Positions 33,501 through 39,412 of a stretch of DNA of 64,000 bases are shown one piece after another (position 1 is the first letter of the stretch; each line of letters begins with the position of its first letter). The translations under genes were made by a program, and so were the position numbers. The DNA lies in contig JAJPKR010000016.1 of NCBI GenBank assembly GCA_021323595.1, forward strand, positions 41,286 to 105,285. Direction: 5' to 3'. The notes beneath the pieces are model-generated. The model saw nothing but the letters and a program-made list of their open reading frames with translations, was not told where the DNA came from and did not search any database. The stretch is from Terriglobia bacterium (GTDB taxonomy: Bacteria; Acidobacteriota; Terriglobia; Terriglobales; SCQP01).

Positions 33501-34502
33501 GGTATTGCGCGGGAAGCGCAATCCTTCGTAGTCGAAATAGAAATAGGTCTTGCCGCCCAGCATTCTCGGCAGCATGGTGCCGCCGAGGTCGAAGCCGAAA
33601 CGGTTCTGGTGCGACTTTGGCCGGGGCGTGCTGGTGCGGTTGTTGTCCCAGTCGTTAGAGTTCAACCAGCTTCCTTGAAAGTACTCATAGCCGGAACCAT
33701 GCCACTGGTTGGTGCCGCGCTTGGTCGAGGCCAGCACTTCGCCGCCGCTGGAGGTGGCGAAATCGGCGGTCATGTTGTTGGTGTTGACCGTGAACTGCTG
33801 GATGGTCTCGATCGGCGTGGGGACGATGCCGCGCTGGCTGCCGCTGAAACCGTTGATATAGCCGTTGTCGCCCTCGAGACCGCTGGTGTTGGTGCCGCCA
33901 TCCAGGATGAAGGTGTTTTGATCAGGCGTCGCCCCGGCCACCGAACCCGCAGTCACGTCGCCCTCAACGTGGAAGGTGGGGGCCGAGGTCGGCTGCAGGT
34001 TCATGACGCCATTGACGTCGCGATTCAGCGTAGGCAGCGGCAGCAGCGTCGAGGCATCCACCGTGCTGCTCATGGTGGCGTTGAGCGTCTGCAGCTGCAC
34101 GCCCTGCGCGGCGTTCACTTCCACGGTGCTCGTTTGCGCGCCGATTTGCAGCGTGAGCTTGAGGTTCAGCGTCTGGTTGATCGTGACTTCGTTGTTGGGG
34201 GACTTCAGCGTCTTGAAGCCGGCACGGGAGATCGTGAGGTCATAAGGACCGGGCGAGAGATTGACGAAAGCAAAGTGCCCTTGGCTGTTGGTGACCACCG
34301 TTTGCGGCGCCTGCCCGGAAGCGCTCAGCGTAACGTTCGCGCCCACGATGACCGCGCCGGAGGGATCCGTCACGGTGCCGGTGATCGAGCCGGTCGCATT
34401 CGCCTGGCCCGCGGCCACGACCGCGAAGGAAAGGACACACACAAGACACGCGCAGCCGTACGACACAAGACGAATTAGGCTAGCTTTCGAAAGCTTCCGC
34501 AT
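30522..34502 (-). CDS. Oar-like TonB-dependent receptor with carboxypeptidase-regulatory domain
   Basis: A 1326-residue outer-membrane protein. A signal peptide ends near AAGQANA (residue ~36). A carboxypeptidase-regulatory-like Ig fold follows (GSITGTVTDPSGAVIVGANVTL to about residue 120), then a plug domain (LPLPTLNRDVNGVMNLQP, GLEGDNGYINGFSGSQRG, ASTKRGTNQWHGSGYEYFQG) and a long beta-barrel ending in TRVIQLGIRLAF, an aromatic-terminated last strand. This layout is the Acidobacteriota-expanded Oar/TonB family, thought to import plant or microbial polymers; the substrate is unknown. A GGAGGA ribosome-binding site precedes the ATG. It is divergent from an HxlR regulator, which could control it. 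Confidence 0.92.
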   Translation of the reverse strand: MRKLSKASLIRLVSYGCACLVCVLSFAVVAAGQANATGSITGTVTDPSGAVIVGANVTLSASGQAPQTVVTNSQGHFAFVNLSPGPYDLTISRAGFKTLKSPNNEVTINQTLNLKLTLQIGAQTSTVEVNAAQGVQLQTLNATMSSTVDASTLLPLPTLNRDVNGVMNLQPTSAPTFHVEGDVTAGSVAGATPDQNTFILDGGTNTSGLEGDNGYINGFSGSQRGIVPTPIETIQQFTVNTNNMTADFATSSGGEVLASTKRGTNQWHGSGYEYFQGSWLNSNDWDNNRTSTPRPKSHQNRFGFDLGGTMLPRMLGGKTYFYFDYEGLRFPRNTSFVRTVPGDLLRQGIIQIRTSNGTQQFNLGNGTLAVCGTGTQLCDPRQIGMSSAVSTIWNKYMPEPNDPTGGDKLNTFGYRGNLSIPENNNFMVGRFDHDFGSNWRFMGVYNWYKDYSPTSNEVDIGGLLPGDTKGDPATASRNINQPRLVIAGLSGSFTPNLTNDFHFTYTRNQWAWLRNGVAPQLAGAPGVVEIGGESTNALIPINVDTQNARRRAWYEHDWDYRDELSWLKGNHLFQFGGDWLHEWWHFDRYDNVVGGLTTLIYEVDGGSLHMTPQYQPQACSATVTSQCLDAGNASELGVWNSYYPDLLGIVNHSSVVATRSGANLTLNPLGTPAASYVIVNTPDLYFSDAWHLTPNLTLSYGLNWGVQMPPYDLHGVQDVLVDQNNKPITYDSWIAQRQQAAANGQVYMPTIGFTPVGGLKLKYPFKPYYGEWAPRVALAWNPNWSNWFAGDHGLVIRGGYARFYGRNFGINVISNPVLGDGFLQPVSCTGPTDAGQCLGQDKADPSNVFRLGSNADGLTVPLPPLTPTLSTPVQPGVTAPYTVLTDSMDQNYRPNETNQWDFSIQRQFGRNTLLEVGYLGVWASHLFQGIDMNAVPYMMKQGGQTFAEAYANIEQSMLSGGAIYPQPFFEAALAGVQYCQDPAKNPIACGAPGANFPSYTAAVFANENGNFAGQNVTGLWSDLDSLWNFGPALLSTNQSFWTYANTADGFSNYQALIIQWKQRAAKGLTLNANFTYGHALGTLGLSQTYTLDTPDNVYNLRADWTPQPWDRKGVFNLLGTYELPFGQGLSNGFLKRLVGGWMVSPVITIASGRPLEVYTGGAEMGAGFAENGASAILVGNTGPVPNRPFYGVTVPEGSANPNSVAVNGNADNGGSNVNMFGSAAVAWYNHFRPFILGVDGSPSPDGNLRGLARWNVDLGVTKDTQITERMHAQAFVQAFNVFNKMEFNDPFLDLQDPADWGVLGSQYNTLNGNYTRVIQLGIRLAF

Positions 34503-34544
34503 TTCGTTTGTCCTCCAACAGTGATGGCGCTCACAACCGGACGG

Positions 34545-34574
34545 ATGATGTCACTGTACTCACGTCCATGTCAA
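34545..34574 (-). promoter_or_regulatory. predicted promoter of the large TonB receptor
   Basis: A perfect -35, TTGACA (minus 34574-34569), lies 18 bases before CATCAT (34550-34545), matching four of six -10 positions. It is 30 bases from the HxlR palindrome, so both promoters could be touched by one regulator. Confidence 0.5.
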
Positions 34575-34603
34575 GCAGCGTACCGCCGGGCGCCCAAAAA
34601 TCT

Positions 34604-34634
34604 CACTTGCGATTCGCAAGTGGCGTGCTATTGT
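34604..34634 (+). promoter_or_regulatory. palindromic operator and promoter of the hxlR-type gene
   Basis: A perfect 9-bp inverted repeat CACTTGCGA-T-TCGCAAGTG (34604-34622) overlaps a -35-like TTGCGA (34607-34612); TATTGT (34629-34634) follows 16 bases later as -10. A regulator dimer bound here would block its own promoter, the usual autoregulation of HxlR proteins, and their operators are often ACTT/AAGT palindromes. Confidence 0.6.
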
Positions 34635-34639
34635 CGGGT

Positions 34640-35182
34640 GTGGCACGCGTGAAGCACCACCGCTCGGGGTGTCCGGTCGGGATTGCGCTCGACATCCTGG
34701 GGGACCGCTGGTCGCTTTTGATCGTTCGCGATCTCATGGTGCGGGGGTATAAAACGTTTCAAGACTTTCAGCACTCGGGCGAGGGGATCGCGACCAATGT
34801 CTTGGCTGATCGTCTGGCGCGGCTCGCCGCAGCCGGCTTGATCAGCGCCGAAACGCCCGCCGAGGACCGACGCCGCCGCGAGTACCGGCTGACGGAAAAA
34901 GGCATCGCTTTGGCGCCGGTTCTCTTGGAACTCTTGATCTGGGGCGCCCGGCATGAGGACACCGGCGCGCCCTGCGCCGTGATCGACTATTTGGAGAGCA
35001 ATCGCCAAACGGTTCTGGCCGAAGTCCGGCGGCGATGGCGCGAGCGGGATCCAAAGCCCTTCCTGCCGCCGTTCGAATCGAGGAATTTTGCTGCAGCCTA
35101 TCGTAGTTTGGCGCGTCAAGAAGATAGTCTTCCTGCCGCCGTACGAATCGAGAAAGAAAGCCAGCAGCCAGGAGCCAGTTGA
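34640..35182 (+). CDS. HxlR-family transcriptional regulator
   Basis: About 180 residues from the GTG at 34640; a GTG at 34649 is possible, and upstream ATG/TTG codons lie before the predicted promoter. The HxlR winged-helix domain is clear: [23 protein letters not shown] with the conserved N-terminal cysteine, then [22 protein letters not shown] and the wing [14 protein letters not shown]. HxlR dimers often sense electrophiles or oxidants through that cysteine. A ~70-residue C-terminal extension is unusual for this small family. Its stop overlaps the next ATG (TGATG), so it heads a four-gene cassette. Confidence 0.88.
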   Translation: MARVKHHRSGCPVGIALDILGDRWSLLIVRDLMVRGYKTFQDFQHSGEGIATNVLADRLARLAAAGLISAETPAEDRRRREYRLTEKGIALAPVLLELLIWGARHEDTGAPCAVIDYLESNRQTVLAEVRRRWRERDPKPFLPPFESRNFAAAYRSLARQEDSLPAAVRIEKESQQPGAS

Positions 35183-36297
35183 TGAGCCAAGTACGCGTAC
35201 TGGTCGGGACGCACAAAGGTGCGTTCCTTTTAACGGCCGACGGGAAACGAGAACAATGGACCGTCAACGGCCCCTTTTTCGCCGGCTGGGAGATCTATCA
35301 CCTCAAGGGATCGCCGGCGGATCCCAACCGCATCTATGCATCGCAGACCTCGGGCTGGTTCGGCCAGATCATCCAGCGCTCCGACGATGGCGGCCGCAAC
35401 TGGACGCCCGTCGGCAACAAGTTCGCCTACGAGGGCGCGACCGGCACGCACAAGTGGTATGACGACACGCCGCATCCCTGGGAGTTCAAACGCGTCTGGC
35501 ACCTGGAGCCGTCGCCGGACGACCCCGACATCGTCTACGCCGGCGTTGAGGATGCGGCGTTGTTCCGCACCGCCGACGGCGGCCAGAGCTGGCAAGAGCT
35601 GCCGGCGCTGCGCAATCACGGCACCGCTGCGGGCTGGCACCCGGGGGCGGGCGGCCTGGGGCTGCATACGATCCTGCTCGATCCGGTTCACGCCGGCCGC
35701 ATTTACATCGCCATCTCCGCCGCCGGCGCGTTTCGCAGCGACGATGCGGGCCAGAGCTGGCGCCCGATCAACCGCGGGCTTCATTCCACGTATCTGCCGG
35801 ACCCGGACGCCGAAGTCGGCCACTGCGTGCACCGCATCGCGCTGCACCGCAGCCGGCCGGACGTGCTCTACATGCAGAAGCACTGGGACGTGCTGCGCAG
35901 CGACAACGGCGGCGAGCAGTGGCGCGAAGTCAGCGGCAACCTGCCCACCGACTTCGGCTTCGTCATCGATGTGCACGCGCACGAACCGGAGACGATTTAC
36001 GTGGTGCCGATCAAGAGCGACTCCGAGCACTTTCCGCTCGACGGGCAGTTGCGCGTTTACCGCAGCCGCTCGGGCGGGGACGCATGGGAGGCGCTGACGC
36101 AGGGGCTGCCGCAGCGAAACTGTTACGTGAACGTCTTGCGCGACGCCATGGCCGTGGACACGCTCGACGACTGCGGCATTTATTTCGGCACCACCGGGGG
36201 GCAGGTATACGTATCGCCCGACGGCGGCGACCATTGGCGCACCATCGCCCACGACCTGCCGGCGGTGCTTTCCGTCGAAGTGCAAACGCTGCCATGA
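35182..36297 (+). CDS. Asp-box (BNR/sortilin-like) beta-propeller protein
   Basis: A 371-residue cytoplasmic-looking protein with no signal peptide, starting at the ATG overlapping the hxlR stop, behind a GGAG site. Six Asp-box hairpins (SxDxGxxW) are visible: [40 protein letters not shown] and SPDGGDHW, marking a VPS10/sialidase-like six-plus-bladed propeller. Sialidase catalytic arginine triads are not evident, so annotation as a glycosidase would be unsafe. Its stop overlaps the ThiS/MoaD-like ATG (ATGA). The invariant adjacency suggests it works with that small protein; the reaction is unknown. Confidence 0.8.
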   Translation: MSQVRVLVGTHKGAFLLTADGKREQWTVNGPFFAGWEIYHLKGSPADPNRIYASQTSGWFGQIIQRSDDGGRNWTPVGNKFAYEGATGTHKWYDDTPHPWEFKRVWHLEPSPDDPDIVYAGVEDAALFRTADGGQSWQELPALRNHGTAAGWHPGAGGLGLHTILLDPVHAGRIYIAISAAGAFRSDDAGQSWRPINRGLHSTYLPDPDAEVGHCVHRIALHRSRPDVLYMQKHWDVLRSDNGGEQWREVSGNLPTDFGFVIDVHAHEPETIYVVPIKSDSEHFPLDGQLRVYRSRSGGDAWEALTQGLPQRNCYVNVLRDAMAVDTLDDCGIYFGTTGGQVYVSPDGGDHWRTIAHDLPAVLSVEVQTLP

Positions 36298-36596
36298 CCA
36301 TTCAGGTCATCTTGCCGGCCCACCTGCGGACGCTCGCCGGGGTGAGCGGGGACGTCGGGCTGGCGCTCACCGGCCCGGCGACGATCGCGGCCGTGCTGGA
36401 CGCGCTGGAAGCCCGATACCCGGTCTTGCGCGGCACCGTCCGCGACCAGGTGACGGGCCAGCGCCGCCCTTTCGTCCGCTTTTACGCCTGTGAAGAAGAT
36501 CTGTCACTCGAACCCGCCGAGACGCCCCTGCCAGACGCAGTCATCGCCGGCCAAGAGCCGTTTTGGATCGTCGGCGCCATCGCCGGTGGAACCTAA
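36294..36596 (+). CDS. MoaD/ThiS-family beta-grasp protein
   Basis: A 100-residue protein with the ubiquitin-like fold pattern ([16 protein letters not shown], then a helix [14 protein letters not shown]). MoaD and ThiS end in Gly-Gly, which is adenylated and thiocarboxylated as a sulfur carrier or protein modifier. This protein ends AIAGGT, so one threonine follows the di-glycine and might have to be removed before activation. It is also slightly longer than MoaD (~80). No molybdopterin, thiamine or E1-like activating gene is nearby. It overlaps the Asp-box gene by ATGA. Confidence 0.78.
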   Translation: MTIQVILPAHLRTLAGVSGDVGLALTGPATIAAVLDALEARYPVLRGTVRDQVTGQRRPFVRFYACEEDLSLEPAETPLPDAVIAGQEPFWIVGAIAGGT

Positions 36597-36604
36597 GAGC
36601 CCCC

Positions 36605-37027
36605 ATGCAACTCGACACCTATTTACACTTCAATGGAAACTGCGAGGCCGCGCTCAATTTTTACGCGCGCTGCTTTGGAGCCAAGATCGACTTCTCGATG
36701 AAATACGCGGGCTCGCCGGTGGAGCCGCAGGTACCCGCGGAATGGCGGGACAAGATTCTCCACGCCAGCATCAAGCTCGGCAACCAGACGCTCATGGCCT
36801 GCGACGTTCCGCCCACCTCTTATCAGGGCCCGCCGCGCTCCTTCGCGCTGGCGATCGGCACCAAGGACGGCGCGGAGACCGACCGGATCTTCCACGCGCT
36901 GGCCGAGGGGGGCCAGGTGACGATGCCGCCCGGCGAGACCTTTTTTTCGCCGCGCTTCGGAATGCTGACGGACCGTTTCGGCGTGCGCTGGATGGTGGTC
37001 TGCGCGCCGGCTACGCCGGGGGCGTAG
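36605..37027 (+). CDS. VOC/PhnB-like glyoxalase-fold protein
   Basis: A 140-residue protein from the ATG at 36605, eight bases after the ThiS-like stop. The opening LDTYLHFNGNCEAALNFYARCFGAKI and the later FGMLTDRFGVRWMVV are typical of the PhnB/3-demethylubiquinone-like VOC subfamily. VOC proteins include glyoxalases, dioxygenases and resistance proteins; the residues here do not identify a substrate. It is the last gene of the HxlR cassette, which points to detoxification or sensing, and it converges directly on murB with no intergenic space. Confidence 0.82.
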   Translation: MQLDTYLHFNGNCEAALNFYARCFGAKIDFSMKYAGSPVEPQVPAEWRDKILHASIKLGNQTLMACDVPPTSYQGPPRSFALAIGTKDGAETDRIFHALAEGGQVTMPPGETFFSPRFGMLTDRFGVRWMVVCAPATPGA

Positions 37028-38110
37028 TCAAAGCTGTTCGCCGGGGTCGAATCCCAGCCACACGGGCTCGGGCGCCAGCGGGATGCCGAAGCAGGCGGCG
37101 ACGGCATCGCGAATGCGGCGCGCCAGGGCGGCAACCTCGGCGGCGCTGGCGCCGCCGTAATTGACTATGGCCAGCGCATGCCGGCTCGACAGGCCGACGC
37201 GGCCGGCGCCGCCGCCTGGCGCCGGCGGCCGATAGCCGCGGGGGAAGCCCGCGCGTTCGATCAGCCAGGCCGCCGGCAGCTTGACGCCTTCCGGCGTGGC
37301 GAAGCGCGGCGGGGACTCCCCGGCGCGCGCGGCGACCGCTTCGGCCTGCGCCTCGGTGACGATGGGATTCTTGAAGAATGATCCGGCGCTATGACTTTCG
37401 GCTTGGTCCGGCTCGATCAGCATGGCTTTGCCCCGCCGAATCTCGCGCACGGCCTCGCGCACGCCGCGCAAGCTCGGCCGCGCCGCGCTTGCGAAGCGCC
37501 GCTGCAGCTCGGCGTAGCGCAGCGCCGGCGCGCCCCCCGGCTGCAAGCGAAAGCGCACCGCCGTCACGATGAAACGCCCCGGCTGGTCGCGATTAAAGAG
37601 GCTCGCGCGATAGCCGAAGCGGGAAGCCGTTCGGTCCAGTTCGACGAACTCGCGCCGCTCCCGGTCCCAAGCGCGCACGGCAACGATGGTTTCGGCCACC
37701 TCTTGGCCGTAGGCGCCGACATTTTGCACCGGCGTGCCGCCCACCGTGCCGGGAATGCCGCTCAAACACTCGATGCCCGCCCAATCGCGCGCGACGCAAC
37801 GTTCGACGAAGGCGTCCCAGGGCTCGCCGGCGGCGGCCGTGACTGCTTCCGCTTCGCCATGGATGCCGCGGAGCGCGATGGCCAGCACCAGCCCGTCATA
37901 GCCGCGATCGGCCACGAGCAGATTGCTGCCGCCGCCGAGCACGAAGACCGGCATCGCCTGCTGCTCGGCCCACGCCATCAGCGCGGGGATGTGCTCCTCG
38001 CGCTCGACGCGCGCGAAGAAGCGGGCGGGGCCGCCGATACCGAGCGTGGTCAGCGGCGCCAAGGGAACCTGGGCGGCGATGCCCAAGGGAAGCGCTTCCT
38101 GCGGCTGCAC
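37028..38110 (-). CDS. murB: UDP-N-acetylenolpyruvoylglucosamine reductase
   Basis: About 360 residues from the GTG at 38108-38110; a TTG at 38086 is another candidate. FAD-binding motifs VLGGGSNLLVADRGYDGLVLAI and GIECLSGIPGTVGGTPVQNVGAYGQE are typical MurB, and AGSFFKNPIV supplies the catalytic serine region. The tail EPVWLGFD resembles the E. coli-type (class I) enzyme. It reduces the enolpyruvyl group to UDP-MurNAc with NADPH for peptidoglycan. It is convergent with the VOC gene and divergent from galT. Confidence 0.92.
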   Translation of the reverse strand: MQPQEALPLGIAAQVPLAPLTTLGIGGPARFFARVEREEHIPALMAWAEQQAMPVFVLGGGSNLLVADRGYDGLVLAIALRGIHGEAEAVTAAAGEPWDAFVERCVARDWAGIECLSGIPGTVGGTPVQNVGAYGQEVAETIVAVRAWDRERREFVELDRTASRFGYRASLFNRDQPGRFIVTAVRFRLQPGGAPALRYAELQRRFASAARPSLRGVREAVREIRRGKAMLIEPDQAESHSAGSFFKNPIVTEAQAEAVAARAGESPPRFATPEGVKLPAAWLIERAGFPRGYRPPAPGGGAGRVGLSSRHALAIVNYGGASAAEVAALARRIRDAVAACFGIPLAPEPVWLGFDPGEQL

Positions 38111-38167
38111 GCTTCTAGTATCGCAACCCTGCCCGGAAAGCGGCGGGTTCGCAGGTATGCTGAAGCG

Positions 38168-39181
38168 ATGCGCCTCGATCGCGACTCCCACCGCCGATGG
38201 AATCCGTTGACGCGGGAGTGGGTGCTGGTTTCGCCCGGCCGCGCCGACCGCCCGTGGCAAGGGCAGACCGAAGCCGGCGAAGCCGCGCCGCCGCCGCCCC
38301 GCTATGATCCCGACTGCTATCTCTGCCCCGGCAACGCTCGCGCCGGCGGCGCTCGCAACCCTGCCTACACCGGGAGCTTCGCCTTCGACAACGATTATCC
38401 GGCGCTGCGGCCGGACGTAGCCGACGCTTCCGTGGATATCGGCCAGGCGGGCTTGATCCGCGCCGAGGCGGAACGCGGCCGCTGCCGCGTCATCTGCTTC
38501 AGCCCGCGCCACGACCTGAGCCTTGGCGCCATGAGCCAGCCGGAGATTCGGGCCGTTCTCGATCTTTGGTGCGAAGAGACGCTGGCTCTCACCGCCTCGG
38601 GGCAACTGCGCGCGGTGCAAATCTTCGAGAATCGCGGCGCCGCCATGGGCGCGAGCAATCCGCACCCGCATTGTCAGATTTGGGCGACGGCGCATATGCC
38701 CAACGAGATGGCCAAGGAGCGCGTCGCTTTTGCCGGCCCCGCTTGCCCGCTCTGCACCTATCTGGCGCTGGAACACGCGCAGGGGGAGCGGATCGTGTTC
38801 GAATCGCCCGGTTTCGCGGTGATCGTGCCCTTCTGGGCGATTTGGCCCTTCGAGACGCTGCTGATCCCGAAGGCCCACGCGCGCTCGCTGCCGGAACTCG
38901 GGGCGGCCGAGCGCGACGAACTTGCGCGGACACTGCGCCGCCTGGCGCGCATCTACGATCGAGTTTTTTCGGCGCCTTTTCCCTACTCGATGGGATTTCA
39001 CCAAGCGCCCGCCAGTGACGACGCCGGCTGGCACCTCCACGCGCATTACTATCCGCCGCTGTTGCGGTCGCTGCGGGTGCGCAAGTTCATGGTCGGCTTC
39101 GAATTGCTGGGCCAGCCGCAGCGCGACTTCACGCCCGAGCAGGCCGCGGCGCGGCTGCGCGCGCTAGCCGACGAGGAATAG
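38168..39181 (+). CDS. galT: galactose-1-phosphate uridylyltransferase
   Basis: A 337-residue HIT-superfamily enzyme from the ATG at 38168. The active-site motif is SNPHPHCQIWA (catalytic His168 with His166), the first zinc pair is DCYLCPGN (Cys50, Cys53) and the later CPLC and GFHQAPASDDAGWHLHAH complete the GalT pattern. It swaps UMP between UDP-glucose and galactose-1-phosphate in the Leloir pathway. The last 18 bases overlap the end of the small minus-strand gene. No galE or galK is nearby. Confidence 0.9.
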   Translation: MRLDRDSHRRWNPLTREWVLVSPGRADRPWQGQTEAGEAAPPPPRYDPDCYLCPGNARAGGARNPAYTGSFAFDNDYPALRPDVADASVDIGQAGLIRAEAERGRCRVICFSPRHDLSLGAMSQPEIRAVLDLWCEETLALTASGQLRAVQIFENRGAAMGASNPHPHCQIWATAHMPNEMAKERVAFAGPACPLCTYLALEHAQGERIVFESPGFAVIVPFWAIWPFETLLIPKAHARSLPELGAAERDELARTLRRLARIYDRVFSAPFPYSMGFHQAPASDDAGWHLHAHYYPPLLRSLRVRKFMVGFELLGQPQRDFTPEQAAARLRALADEE

Positions 39182-39406
39182 CGCGGCGACGATTTCCGTT
39201 CCCTGCCGCGCCGCCGCCTCCTGCGCCGCCGCCAGCGTCTCCGCATAGCGCTGTTCGCGCTTGGCGCGGTTCAAGCCCGGATGATCGTCGTAGTCGGGCC
39301 CGAGGATGGGCAGTTTGTGGGGATCCTTGGTCTTCCACTCGTAGACGCGCCGGCCGCCCGCCAGCGCCGCGGGAATGTTCTCTACCTCAATTCTCTCGAT
39401 GAACAT
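39164..39406 (-). CDS. small hypothetical protein downstream of the RNase E/G gene
   Basis: An 80-residue frame starting at the ATG at 39404-39406, six bases after the ribonuclease stop and so possibly in its operon. The sequence (FIERIEVENIPAALAGGRRV, WKTKDPHKLPILGPDYDDHP) is charged, soluble and not low-complexity, unlike random GC-rich translation. I do not recognise a family and see no membrane segment or metal motif. It ends inside galT by 18 bases. Confidence 0.5.
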   Translation of the reverse strand: MFIERIEVENIPAALAGGRRVYEWKTKDPHKLPILGPDYDDHPGLNRAKREQRYAETLAAAQEAAARQGTEIVAALFLVG

Positions 39407-39412
39407 CGTCGT

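Noticed and set aside
31461..34478. A ~1000-codon open frame on the plus strand, antisense to the large TonB receptor
   Set aside because: Its translation is rich in Arg, His, Ala, Val and Gly without domains, as expected for the complement of a GC-rich gene; the receptor on the other strand has a signal peptide, domains, ribosome-binding site, promoter and terminator.
37034..37060. GGGGTCGAATCCC, resembling a tRNA T-arm
   Set aside because: It codes the C-terminus of MurB, and no acceptor, D-arm or anticodon arm can be built around it.
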